Assembly: GCA_036346355.1 (NCBI GenBank)
Contig: CM070572.1
Span: forward strand, 47,219,944-47,283,943
Length of the DNA stretch: 64,000 nucleotides
Direction of reading: 5' to 3'
Origin: Rhipidocladum racemiflorum
Lineage: Eukaryota > Streptophyta > Magnoliopsida > Poales > Poaceae
Below, piece after piece: positions 35,284 through 46,358 of the stretch (positions are counted from its first letter, which is position 1; each line of letters starts with the position of its first letter). The notes below the pieces were generated by a model that saw only the letters and a program-made list of their open reading frames with translations, was not told the origin of the DNA and did no database searches. The position numbers were made by a program, and so were the translations under genes.

Positions 35284-36626
35284 TGATAGGGACGAATGGC
35301 CCGATCTTTCGGTGAGAGAATGATAACCACGATTTGGGTTGGAGTTCGACGTTGGCGGTCCGACTACAACTGTCAACGACGTTGCGCCTTAGCGACCGGT
35401 ACACCAATCTCCGAAGTGTTGATCTTGCCGGGGCGCGACCAACGTTTCTGCACGCAATCGACAACGAGCAAGAACAAGATAAAAAGCAATCTGAAATTGC
35501 GAATATGAATATTTAATTTCCAAACTGAAATTTGGAGTCTTGCAAATTACGTGCGCAGGCAGTCTAATCGACACGCGTTTGCACGGACAGTAGCAAAAGC
35601 TAAACTGATTTACAAAGCAAAACTCAAATCTCTTAGGTGGCCTATTGCCTCTATTATATAGTGGAGGGATGGAGCCAAAAGCTAAACATTAAGCAAGGTG
35701 GTACTAAACTTCTAGTCATGCAACTTGGGCCTTTGTGGGCCGGTGGAGGGAGCAAGTGGGAGCAAGTGGTGCCACACTTCATGGGTTGGCCTGATAAGGA
35801 GTGGTGCCATGATGGGCCTTAGTGCCTCCTTGGCCCATCATGGTTGGGACTCCTTGTTTCAACATGTTTTGGCCCATCATGGTTAGGTCTCGTTGTAACA
35901 TATTCTGGTCCATCATGGTTGGGCCTCCTTAGCCCAACATGGTTGGTGCCTCCTTCATGGGCCAACTTGGGCTACCATTTTCTCCTCCTTCATGGGCCAA
36001 CTTGGGCCAACATGGGCTACCATTTTCTCCTCCTTCATGGGCCAACTTGGGCCAGCTCATCTTGTCGATGTTGGGCTACCATTAGCTCATAATTTGTGAG
36101 CTCCATGTTGACCATTTGCTAGCATGCACGAGCTTGCGTAACAGGTCCTTTTATCAATTCCTCTTGACGTGTAGGTGACGTCATGGCTGCATCAAAGAGA
36201 GTGATGTCCGCATCAAATAGTATTCCATCCATTAAACTATTTGTATGCAACCCGAGGAACGCATTCACCTGGTAATTGAATTGACGTGCACGAGCTCGAG
36301 TAATTGGTCCTTGTATTATATCATTGGTTTCAATGTGATGGGTAGGCATGGTCATATCCATGTCCACATCATCCTCCCTTTCTTGTATTTGAGTCGTCCT
36401 CGACTCAAGCTCATCTTCTTCCAAGTATGGCTTTAAATCTGGCCAAGGTAGGGGTCGATAAAGCCATGCAGACGAAGTAGAGGATGCCATAATGTGTTGC
36501 CAACTTAATGGTCCTAGCCAAGGTGGGGGTCGATGAAGCCACGCAGTTGATATAATGGCAGCAACACTTGGTGATGACCATATGTATGCATTGTTAGTTC
36601 TGTCCATCATGAGCATGGTCTCATCA
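35284..36626 (-). mobile_element. Solo LTR, long form, of the C/0 family inserted in D
   Basis: 1343 bp with TSD GTGTT at 35279-35283 and 36627-36631. On its own strand it starts TGATGAGACCATGCTCATCA, the upstream boundary, and ends CCTATCA. Within it the usual LTR start (GATGTCCGCATCA in reverse, near 36214) and a PPT-like CCTCCCTTTCTTG are now internal. The region 35828-36060 carries rearranged copies of the GGCCCATCATGG repeat known from C's LTR. Confidence 0.9.
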
Positions 36627-36631
36627 GTGTT

Positions 36632-38252
36632 CTCGTTTGGGAATGAGTTTCCCTTTTTCTTTGAGAAAATTGTGGCGATTGTGGGTGCAGATGTTTGACT
36701 TTGGAGTCAATATTCTTTTCCAAAATGTTGATTTTTGGTTAAAAAGTGATGCTTTGCAAATTTAGCTCGCAACTGTTGTCGAGTTGTGATGCGTTGTGGT
36801 GTTTATTGTTAACTATGCTGTCATCCTAATCTATATGAGTTAGTGCAACCATCGATGTAATTGTGTTTCAATCATGTGATACCGAGGAAGAAGTCGTTTG
36901 GTGAATGACTATTCGGTACTGTTGTTACATGATGAATGAATGGTGAAAAGGAAATATGATATCATATATGTATAATTAATCATAAAAGAGTCATGAGCCA
37001 GGTCGGTGAGAAAGTCATAAATGTATATATGACTAGTCCGGAGTGCTCTTGAAAAGTTTGCATTCATGTCATGAATCAAGATGTCCATTCCTTTCTAGTA
37101 TGAAAAGAAACAATGAATAAATTATGGCATTTTGGCTGTGGTGTAAGAGATTTGAGTTTTCTTTGCAATTTGGCTTAGGAAAATAAAATGTGGGCTCTTT
37201 GGATGTTGTCCAATTCTTTCCAAAGTAAATGTTAGTGCATTGAATTCAAATTGATGCATGGGGATCAATTGGGTTCATGGTTTATGGTTGAGCTCGCTCA
37301 ATGATTGTACTCTTTGTCTTGGTCCTTTGAGTGGAAAAATGTGAGGGTGAAACCTTTTTAGTAAGAGAAATCTGGTGTGGCTAGTAGTTGATCGTAAATA
37401 GTTTAAAAGTGAAGAGTAAAGGAAGGTTGTGTATAACTCAATCCAAACCTTCTTAGAGAATTGTGTCGTTGATGTACTCCTTGGTAGGGTTGATTAAATT
37501 ATTAGCGGACCACTTGGTGGTTGCTAGTAATTGCTTTTCCTTTTTGAAGTGTATTTGATCTTTTTGTCGTCTATCTTTGAGCGAGTTGTGTCAACCGAAG
37601 TGGATTGCTCGGTTGTATTGTTTTTGCGGGTTTCAAGGACCCTGGTTATAAAGTAGGATTTTCCTTCGATGGTAACGGTGGGTGTTGGCCTTATTGTAAA
37701 AGATCAATCTTTTGCAAGGTTTTAACCCCGTTTGTTCAAGCAGTTGGTAGTCTTGGAGTGATGTGTCCCGCTTGATTCGCGTCGTCTTGATTATGACGAA
37801 CCATAGTAGAGAGGTTGAGGTGTGAAAGCATTTTTTTGCACGTGAGAGCTGAAGGGGGATCTAGAGTTGGAGTTAGAGGTTGGTATCGTGTTCTTCTGGA
37901 GAGTAGCGTTGGTTAAAGGGATCGGGCATTCTAGTGCCAAGGAATGTATGAAATGAGGAGTGTGAGATCGTTTTCTTTTGTGGTCTGTTCGAGGATTTAT
38001 CCTACCGCTTGGGTCGTGCTGAGGCCGTATGTGAGTGCTTTGTGTTCAATGTTGAGTAAGATTCTGGCAAGTTTTGATTGTGAGTTATCGTTAGAGCCGT
38101 CAATCTTCGAGCCTTAGCTCCTTGCTTTTGAGTCCGGGCTAGTGCAAATCGTAGGGGTTTCTGAGCGGGTTCTGAGAAGTGAACCTTAGCTCCCTTCGAT
38201 TTGGTTGGTTGCGAAGTGTTGTGTCTCGGATTCGGGGTCGAATCCTGTTAAT
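36632..38252 (+). other. Interior of D, right part, no gene
   Basis: No ORF of substance. At about 36990-37045 a copy of the GGTCGGTGAGAAAGTCATAA / ACTAGTCCGGAGTGC unit, otherwise part of D-type LTRs, lies inside the element. Confidence 0.65.
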
Positions 38253-38262
38253 GGGGAGAGAA
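38253..38262 (+). other. Polypurine tract of element D
   Basis: GGGGAGAGAA directly before the 3' LTR start TGTGACACC. Confidence 0.88.
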
Positions 38263-41083
38263 TGTGACACCCCAGAATGTGACATTATAGAATTTGACAT
38301 TTCGGTACGACTTTATAGCGTGTTTTTAGGCCGTTTCCGGGTGTTTAGGCCTTTCCGGGGGACTTTGGGCCACAGGGGTTGAGTTGGGCCTCCGGTGGAA
38401 GGGTTTGGGCCCAAGGGGGGGGACTTTTGGGCAGCCAAACCTAGCCCCCACCCCTTGGTGCGCCTCCCACTCCCCTCTCCCTCAACCCTAGCCGCCACCC
38501 ACCCCTCTCCCCCATGCGCCTCCCCCATTGCCTCCCCTAGCCGCCACCTTGCTCCTCCACCTCCCCACCTCCCCTAGACGGCCCTAGAGCCTCTCCCTCC
38601 ATGCGATATCACTATCTGGGAACTCTCCGTCTAAGAGGATCCGGCGTTTCGGGCTATTCCGACGTTCCCGGCGATTAGAGGAGAGATCGGGTCGTGAGGA
38701 AGAGGCGTTCGTCGACCGGGTGATCCGTCAAGAAGAGGTACGGATTTGGGGTCTTGTTCGGGGTGGTCTAGGTGCTGTTAGATGGGTAATTTCATGGTTA
38801 AATTTGGTGTTTAGGTGTTGTTCCTAGATGAGATTAGGGAGATTTCATTTGCTGTCCCACGTTCTACTTCGGGCAGATTGGGCATACGACCTAGGGTTTG
38901 AGTTTTTGCAATTTTAGAGTCAGGTTTTGGTTGGCCGCCTGTTGAGAAAGTTGTAGATAACTTCAATACCTTTAGGGTGCGTTTGGTTGGAGGTACGAGG
39001 GTGAACGGAACAGGATGGTACAGGATGGATGGAATGATCCTGGATGAGATGGTTCAGGGAAGGTGTTTGGTTGTCTGAATGGGATGGTACAAGTTTTTGT
39101 TTGGTTGCCTGAATGGGATGATCCTGGATCGTTCAAGATGCTGTTTGGTTTAAAGGATGAGGTAGGTATGAAATAGTGTTGTATTATCTGCAGATAGAAT
39201 ACCCTTGAGTGATCAAAAAGCCAGATTAACCACGTGCTTATCAAAGAAAAACAATGGCAACCTAAGTAGCTAGCAGCAACAACTATGCATTGTACATGAT
39301 ATGCATGATATACAACTATGCAATGGCGTGCGACGAAGACGGCGCGGGAGCGGCGGAGTGAGGGCACGGAGTGAGGCCGCCCGTGAGGAAGACCGCGGGG
39401 AGTGGCCCCGAGAGGAAGAACGCGTCCGGGACGAGTTGGTTCGGCCAAATTGGGCGAACGGGATGGTACAGGATATCTGAGGAATATTCCCAGAATCTGT
39501 ACCACTTCATCCTGGATGAGATGGTTCCATACACCCAACCAAACGCATGTACCAAAACTTATCCTGTACCGTCCCGTTCCGTTCACCCTCGTACCTCCAA
39601 CCAAACGCACCCTTAATTGGACACCAAGAACATCCAATTCCGCCCAGCCGTTTGAAAGTTATGATCATTTTACCGAGCGTGTTCAAATATGTGATGTAAT
39701 TGGGACAGAACGTAATGTTTTGTAGATTAGACAATTTTAGAGGCTGAATCAGCTTTTCCCAATACTTAGAAAAAGCTAGAAAATTTCCTAAGCTTTGTGA
39801 TTATGTACTCGTTTACTTGATTTGGAGTTCTAGAACTCAAGTTATGCTAGTTTGAAGCCTGCTATTCCGGGGACAGATTCTCTGTTTTTCGGCTTTGGGA
39901 GTAGTTTGCGAAGTCGGGGTAGATGAGCGATGGTGTACTATTTTGTGGGCACGTTTTGAGTGTGTGGTATCTATGTGCAGGTGGTGTGACCCCGGGAGTG
40001 CCCTCATCCTCTCGCCAATCCGTCGCCCGCGGTTAAGGCAAGTGTATTGGAATGGGTAGTGTGTTGTAGGTTGCTTGTCTTGATTAGATGCAGATTATTT
40101 TCATGATATGCTATCTTGCCATGACTAGTGTTTGCCCATGATATGATGAAAATGGTATTTCATGATGCTATGCAATGATTAATTGTGTATGTTTATGGCA
40201 TATGTTGCATACATGGCATGAAAACTGGCCCGGTCGGTGAAAACATCATAACTAGTCCAGTAAGGTCGGTGAGAAAGTTATGACTAATCCGGAGCGCCAT
40301 TGAGTAAGACCTACCTCGTGATTCCATCCACGTGGTGAGTGGAAGCGAGGAGTAGGCACCCTCCATCTACGGGATGGAAGGGGAAAGAGGGTACACGCCG
40401 ACGGGTGTGCACTCGGCAATACCGATATGTGCTTCGAGGAGACATGTGCATTGCATTGCATTGCATACATGATGATGATAATGAAATGTGTACAATGAGA
40501 TTGGGACATGGTTATGATGTTGTATATGAAATTATGACTTGATCATGATGTTAAGTATGGTATGTATCGATGCTGGCATTTATTTGTTCTTATGATCCAT
40601 TGCAATATGCTTGCTGAGTGATGAACTCAGGCTTGTGTTTCATGTTGTTTTTAGGTACCTTGAAATCGGCATGCAGGAGAGGGCATTAGCTACACTTCCA
40701 CACGTAGCTCCACACTTATAGACAATTTAATCGTTTGAAGTCATGATAATAAGAATAGTGCCATGAATCTTGGTGTATCGTTAAATTATGTGCCTGTTTT
40801 CCTCAATTGCTTCGTTTTAGTTTAAGGAGTGGTTGGACTTGGTATTATTGATTTATGATGTTGCTATATCTATTGTTAATGATGTTTTAGATGTCCCATA
40901 TCTTGCTATATCTTGTCATATTATTGTTGTTGCTTCAATCATGGAAAAACAAAGGAGATGCTGCCGAAATTTTTGGTTTTAGCATTTGCACATTTGCTGT
41001 AATTTATCTTTATTTGTGGTGTTTAGATGTTGTCTAGTCTATGTTTGGTAACATTCAGGCATACTAGATGCCGAGGTGTTACA
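38263..41083 (+). repeat. 3' LTR of element D, carrying a MITE
   Basis: LTR parts are 38263-38974 and 39616-41083. It is co-linear with the 5' LTR and supplies the empty site for both 5' LTR insertions. Confidence 0.92.
38975..39612. mobile_element. PIF/Harbinger-type MITE
   Basis: 638 bp with terminal inverted repeats that start GGGTGCGTTTGGTTGGAGG, perfect over 37 bp and extending further with a few mismatches. The 3-bp TSD TTA is at 38972-38974 and 39613-39615. The empty site CCTTTAATTGG is preserved in D's 5' LTR at about 26374-26384. No transposase ORF; a GC-rich centre (39325-39450) might be captured sequence. Confidence 0.9.
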
Positions 41084-41580
41084 ATAGGCATCAGGATCAT
41101 ATTGACCATCAAAAGTTGGAATTGTGAATTTAATCTTTCCTAGTGAATCATCACTGTCACGTACCTCACGGCGCGGTGGCAAAGGACCCATGCCATGGCG
41201 ATTGCGACGGAGCTGACGTCGTTGATGAGCATCCACATCATCAACCTTGGTGTTAGCAGAATAGTCATCCTCATTCTCACTTGCTGCACTGCCCAAGGCA
41301 CCATGGTTGTGGCGGTCTCGTGGAACATCAACATCATCGGCAGGAGGTGCACGCCCAAGGACATCAAGCTGCCTCAAAATCTCAGCGAGAGACGTCCCAC
41401 CGTTGCAAGCTTGTTGTTGGTGTTGATTTGAGCCGCCTCCAAACCACCTAGGCGCTCATTAGTAACCCGCACATCCTCATCAAGGCCTTCTGTGCGTAGC
41501 ATCACTTGGTGCTCAAAGTGTTGGATGATGCCCTTGGTGCAAGGAGAATGTTGCACGCTATTGTCTCCAGAACCTGCCAT
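41084..41580 (-). pseudogene. Element C Gag-like protein, first (N-terminal) segment
   Basis: ATG at 41578-41580 gives MAGSGDNSVQHSPCTKGIIQ and LRTEGLDEDVRVTNERLGGL, a diverged version of the family N-terminus. A frameshift near 41390 leads to the frame MRQLDVLGRAPPADDVDVPR with an Arg-rich linker and IKFTIPTFDGQYDPDAY up to the D insertion. The protein continues at 25672. Confidence 0.75.
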
Positions 41581-41589
41581 GACTAAACA

Positions 41590-42530
41590 AAACAATAGAG
41601 CCAGCAACCATAGAGAATATACCCCTAGCAACTACTAGGATGTGGCTAAGTCACTCACACTCCACTTGTTTTGTCAAGTTCTTACCAATTCTTACCAAGC
41701 TTAGCAGATGGTGACCGCAACCGATAAGGCACAACCCCTAGAAATATGGTGTATCGATGCCAGTCACTAGTACCTGGTTGGTAGTAGTATTTGTGGAGCT
41801 ATAAGTGGCTGAAACAGTACAATGGAATGCTAGAACCGCGTTAGTCAAAACAAGCTAAGTAATCGTTCAACGATGGTACCGTGCTGGTCCTAGGCTAGAC
41901 CGTACTAGAGACGTGAGCCTGGACACAAGAGAAATCACGGATCCAACCGACACACTAAAACACAAAGCAAATAGCTAGGGCTCCTTCTCTTCTTTTTTTC
42001 TTCTTCTTTTTTTATAATTTTTTTTGAATTTTTTGACCAAGGGTATAAAGGTAATTAGAAGAACTTGTGCGGAATACAAGAATCACGTTCCAAGTAGAGG
42101 GGACGGTTCTTGCCAATTTTTCTAATTCACAATTTCTTGTTTTTTTGTGCGGCTTTTTTTTGCACTTGCCTTTTTCTTTTACAATTGAATTGGCAGACAC
42201 CAGAAACAAAGGAAATAACCCCTCTAATCTCGGAATGTAAAACGGATTTAACTCAGTTTCCTTCTCAACCAAAACAACTTAAACTTGACGTGACGGTGAT
42301 GGCAGCGGTGATGAAAAAAATGTGACAAGAATTTGAAACTCTAATGGCTTAGACACTAAGACCAGCAACCGACTTATCGATGCAACCGAAAAGTCAACAA
42401 GTAAAAACTAAGCAGAAATAGCGGAAGGCACAAATTGTTTTGGACAGTAGGGCTAATCCCTTTTTTTTGGATTTTTTGGACTATAGGTAAAAAAATACAG
42501 AATTAGAAATCTCTCACCGATCAACCTGGC
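41590..42530 (-). other. Untranslated leader of element C
   Basis: No GGTCGCC array. A T/C-rich stretch is at 41985-42035, and the small frame at 42012-42272 has no recognisable domain. Confidence 0.6.
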
Positions 42531-42542
42531 ACTCTGATACCA
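42531..42542 (-). other. Primer-binding site of element C
   Basis: TGGTATCAGAGT on the element strand, two bases from the 5' LTR. Confidence 0.88.
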
Positions 42543-42544
42543 CT

Positions 42545-43618
42545 TGATAGAAACAACGGTCCCGATCTTTCGATGAGAAGGATAAATCTCGACTTCTGTG
42601 GAGAGTCAACATTAGCGGCCCGACTACAACCGTCCAGGACGTTGCGCCTTAGCGACCGATACACCAACTCCAGAGGGTTATTGGTCTCGCCGGTGCGTGA
42701 TCAACCTTACCACGAGGGTCTGGGTTCCTGCAAGCAATTGAAGAACTAGCAAGAACAAGATAACAAGCAATCTGAAATTGCGAATTTGAATATTTAATTT
42801 CCAAACTGAAATTTGGAGTCTTGCAATTACATGCGCGGGCGGTCTAATCGATACGCGTTTGCACGGACAGTAGCAAAAGCTAAACTGATTTACAAAGCAA
42901 AACTCAAGTCTCTTAGGTGGCCTATTGCCTCTATTATATAGTGGAGGGATGTAGCCAAAAACTAACTACACACTAAGCAAGGTGGTACTAAACATGTAGT
43001 CATGCAACTTGGGCCTTCATGGGCCGGTGGAGGGAGGAAGTGGTGCCCCCACTTCATGGGCTGGCCTGAGAAGGAGTGGTGCCCCCACTTCATGGGCTGG
43101 CCTGAGAAGGAGTGGTGCCCCCTCCTCCTCTATGGTGCCATGATGGGCCTTAGTGCCTCCTTGGCCCATCATGGTTGGACCTCCTTGTTTCAACATGTTT
43201 TGGCCCATGGGCCTTGGCACCTCCTTGGCCCATCATGGTTGGGCCTCCTTCTTTCAACATGTTTTGGCCCATGGGCTTTGGCTCCTCCTTGGCCCATCAT
43301 GGTTGGCCCTCCTTCTTTCAATATCTTTTGGCCCGTGGACCTTGGCGCCTCCTTGGCCCATCATGGTTGGGCCTCCTTGATTCAACATATTCTGGCTCGT
43401 TGGCCTTGGTGACTCTTTGGTTCCTGAGGAAAATAAAATCATCACGAGGATTAAATAGTATTCCATTCATTAAAATATATGAATGTAACCCAAGAAACGC
43501 ATTCACCTGGTAATTGAATTGACATGCACGAGCTCGAGTAATTGGTCCTTGTATTACATCATTGATTTCAAGTTGATGTGTAGGTATGGCCGTATCCATG
43601 GTAGTGATGTCCTCATCA
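42545..43618 (-). repeat. 5' LTR of element C
   Basis: 1074 bp. The TATA-like TATTATATAG is at 42932-42941. Four tandem 64-bp units lie at 43158-43413. A 36-bp segment around TGGTGCCCCCACTTCATGGG is tandemly duplicated at about 43043-43115 and single in the 3' LTR, so the duplication or its loss post-dates insertion. Confidence 0.92.
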
Positions 43619-43623
43619 GCCAG

Positions 43624-44382
43624 GCCTAGCCCTGCCGAGATATTAGAGTTTGATTGCATTTCGGTTTTTGGTTGATTGCGTCATTTCCGGCGTGATTGAG
43701 AACTAATGGTCATGGGGAATGGGATCTCCTTGTCGATATCTTTCCAACGCAACCGACCGTTCGTGATTTGGTGGAGTATTGCAAGAGTTATGATTGATTG
43801 AAGATTGAATGCCATTGAAGGGAGAGAGAGTTGCTCTCTGTAACTGATGGATCGTGAGGAAGGAGATTGAACAGTGCTACCACGTGGCAACCTCCTATTG
43901 GTCCAAGGTAAGTGAGATATAACGCGCGAGGGAAAAAATAGTAAAAATGATCTAAAAATCCTGAAAAAATTCCTAAAAATCTTAGGGAATATTTAGAACC
44001 CAACAAAATTGGTTCCACGGAATTTGGATGAAAATTGGAATTTAGAAAATTCCGGGCGATAAAGGGCATTTAGCGAAAAGCCGAGAACGATAAAATACCA
44101 GCGGGTTTCCAAAAATCTTGGGAAAATTCCCAAAATATTTTTGGAATATTTGGAGCCTAATGCAATAGGTTTCGTGATTTTTGGACCATTTTCGAACTCA
44201 GGTGGAATTTCGGGGATGGACCGGAATTTGGAAATTCGATTTTTTGGACGAGGAAAGAGGGAACTCCGATTTCGGAAGGAGAGGGATGCCAGGTTAATCT
44301 AAACACCGAAGAAAATCCAAACTTTGAATTTAAATAGATTTAAATTAGATTTTAGCAAAAGACCGAAATTGGGGATGTTACA
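43624..44382. other. Gap: pre-C insertion sequence, LTR-like right end
   Basis: No gene. Contains a GTTATGATTGATTG segment and CGATATCTTTCCAACG, echoes of the recurrent LTR motif, and ends ATTGGGGATGTTACA, a typical 3' end of gypsy LTRs. Probably the right part of an old LTR whose left part precedes 16358. Confidence 0.45.
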
Positions 44383-45158
44383 CCGTGGGCACGATCAACC
44401 TGAACACGAGGTTCTATTCCTGCAAGCAACCGAAGAACAAGCAAGAACAATAGTATAAGCAATCTGAAATTGCAGATAAAAGTTGAAAGCAAACAAAGAT
44501 GGAGTCTTATTGACGATCTTGACAAGGTGGCTGTCCAGCACAGCTCGCAGGATCAAGTTTGCACTTGGCTAAAATAATCAAATAAAACCAAAACCCCTAA
44601 GGAGCTGGTGGCTTACTATTTATGAGAGATAGGGGCATGGAAACCACGTCCAAAATAGTAGGACTCCGACTACAACTCTATTACAAGGCCCAAAGCCCAA
44701 GTCTTCTCGGATTAGAAAAAGTGACGCCACTTGTTTGGCAGATTCCTGTCGACTCGGATGGAATTTGGAGATGAGGTCGGTTCCATTGGAAAGAGGATGA
44801 TGAAACCTTTCAAACAAGTACTCATAGTCCCCGAACAACCTTGTGGATCAAAAGTTATGGTCGCTTCAAGTTGGCGCTGTCCAGGAGGCTGAATCCGAGT
44901 TGAATTGGTGCAAGTGACAAACTGGTTTCATGTTTGTCATTTGGAGGTCCTTCTCCTTGGTTCCTAAGGACAATAAAATCATCACAAGGATTAAATAGTA
45001 TTCTGTCCATTAAATTATTGGTATGTAACCCGAGGAACGCATTCACCTGATAATTGAGTTGTCGTGCGCAGGCTCGAGTAATTGATCCTTGTAATTCATT
45101 ATTGGTTTTAGTTGGATGTGTAGCTGTGGTCGTATCCATGGTAGTGTTGTCCTCATCA
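44383..45158 (-). mobile_element. Truncated LTR fragment, A/H-like
   Basis: Begins CCGTGGGCACGATCAACCTG, missing the first ~170 bp of the reversed LTR, and ends GTCCTCATCA. The Pol-tail frame is open at 44855-45139. Confidence 0.8.
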
Positions 45159-45888
45159 ACTATGATAGCTCCATTTGCATGGCTTCATCAGCACCCACCT
45201 TGGCCATCCTTCTCCATCTTCGCCTGTTCAAGGACCATTGACTCGAGCTCAAGCCCGACAACTCAATTATCAAGAACCATGGTTTGGATCAACAAGGATG
45301 CACATCTACATCAAGCAAAGTTAGAGATCAAGTGTGCCACGTTTTAGAAGCCAACTCGGCCTTCGGATAACAGCCTGAAGTAAAACGAGCATAACTTTTG
45401 CATACGGAGTCCAATTGATGTGTTCTTGTACTTGTTGGAAAGATTTCTTCATCCTCTTTCCAACGGATGTAGCCTCATCTCCAAATTCCTTACAAGTCTA
45501 TAGGAATCTTCAAAACAAGTCGGGTCAAATTTCCAGTCCGAGTCAAACTTGGGCCTTGAGCCTTGTAAGAGTCCTACTCGGCCACTCCTCTTGTTTTGGC
45601 CGACGCTGGCACGAATTTCCCCCCAATTTATCCTATATATACTTAGGGAGTCCCCCCAAATTACTTGAGTTTTGTTTATTTGATAGTTTAGCATTGCTAC
45701 TATTTTGAGTCTTTTCAGACGTGCTCAACAGTCGCCTAAGAAGCTCCTTGTATCGGAACCCCAACTTATCAATCCTTCATCTATATTTGTAATTGTCCTC
45801 CACCTGTTATGGACGTGCTTCCCACGCCCCTATTTCTCATAAATAGCCAGCCGCCGCCTCTTTTAGGTCTTGGGTTTTATTTGATTAG
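45159..45888 (+). mobile_element. Inverted LTR fragment of the element 0 type
   Basis: Reads CTATGATAGCTCCATTTGCA to TTTATTTGATTAG in the opposite orientation to its left neighbour. Includes CCTATATATACTTAGGGAGT (TATA box) and one well-preserved CATAACTTTTG motif (45390-45450). Not flanked by TSDs. Confidence 0.75.
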
Positions 45889-46358
45889 TGTAACACCCCG
45901 GCGCCACATGTGCCCTGAATGTTACACCCTCTAGTATCAACAATATTTAAAACACTAGGAAATTCTAGCAAAGCAAGCTAACCACTAGAAAGATCCTGAA
46001 CTCACTAAAAAATTCGGCAGCACCTCCCCTAAAACCAGGATATCCACTCAGTAGACAGAAGACTGCATTTAATATAACAACCACATAAAGCAACTTAAGA
46101 TATCCAACCAAGCACAAACATGGGTCATGGTATCAACTAACCATCATGACCCAACTAAGCACATACAACTACCACATGATTAAATTACTTGACATAAGCT
46201 CATTAAGATTAGAAGCGATAGGTTAACATGAAGCTGTGGTGATGCAAATCGTGATCGTGCTACTACTCCCATTCATGCATGCCGGCTTCAAAGTACCTAC
46301 ACAAATTAAATAACAAGCATGAGTCGAAGACTCAGCCAAGTACAACAAATAGCAATGA
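45889..46358 (-). mobile_element. Right-truncated D-like LTR, target of element G
   Basis: Starts TGTAACACCCCGGCGCCACA and contains AAGTACCTACACAAATTAAA and GACTCAGCCAAG, the reverse of the CTTGCTGAGT...GGTACC block of D LTRs. Element G is inserted at AATGA (46354-46358). Confidence 0.75.

Larger units (their letters stand above)
25678..41083 (+). mobile_element. Element D: non-coding long-LTR retrotransposon inserted in C
   Basis: TSD ATAGG at 25673-25677 and 41084-41088. The 5' LTR (25678-33092) and 3' LTR (38263-41083) reduce to about 2.2 kb each once later insertions are removed. Termini are TGTGACACC...GGTGTTACA. The PBS (TGGTATCATAGC) is at 33095-33106 and the PPT (GGGGAGAGAA) at 38253-38262. 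The interior (33107-38252, minus one solo LTR) has no gag or pol that I can see. The structure is that of a LARD-type non-autonomous element whose helper is not in this window. It splits C's Gag gene between DPDAY and INWE. Confidence 0.92.
16363..43618 (-). mobile_element. Element C: gag-only LTR retrotransposon opened by insertions A and D
   Basis: The TSD GCCAG is at 16358-16362 and 43619-43623. The 3' LTR is 16363-17396 and the 5' LTR 42545-43618. The PPT is at 17397-17409 and the PBS (TGGTATCAGAGT) at 42531-42542. Own interior sequence is 17397-18153, 24793-25677 and 41089-42544 (about 3.1 kb). It encodes only a Gag-like protein with the unrecognised C-terminal region. Removing A and D restores co-linearity with element 0, which proves the nesting. 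Confidence 0.93.
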
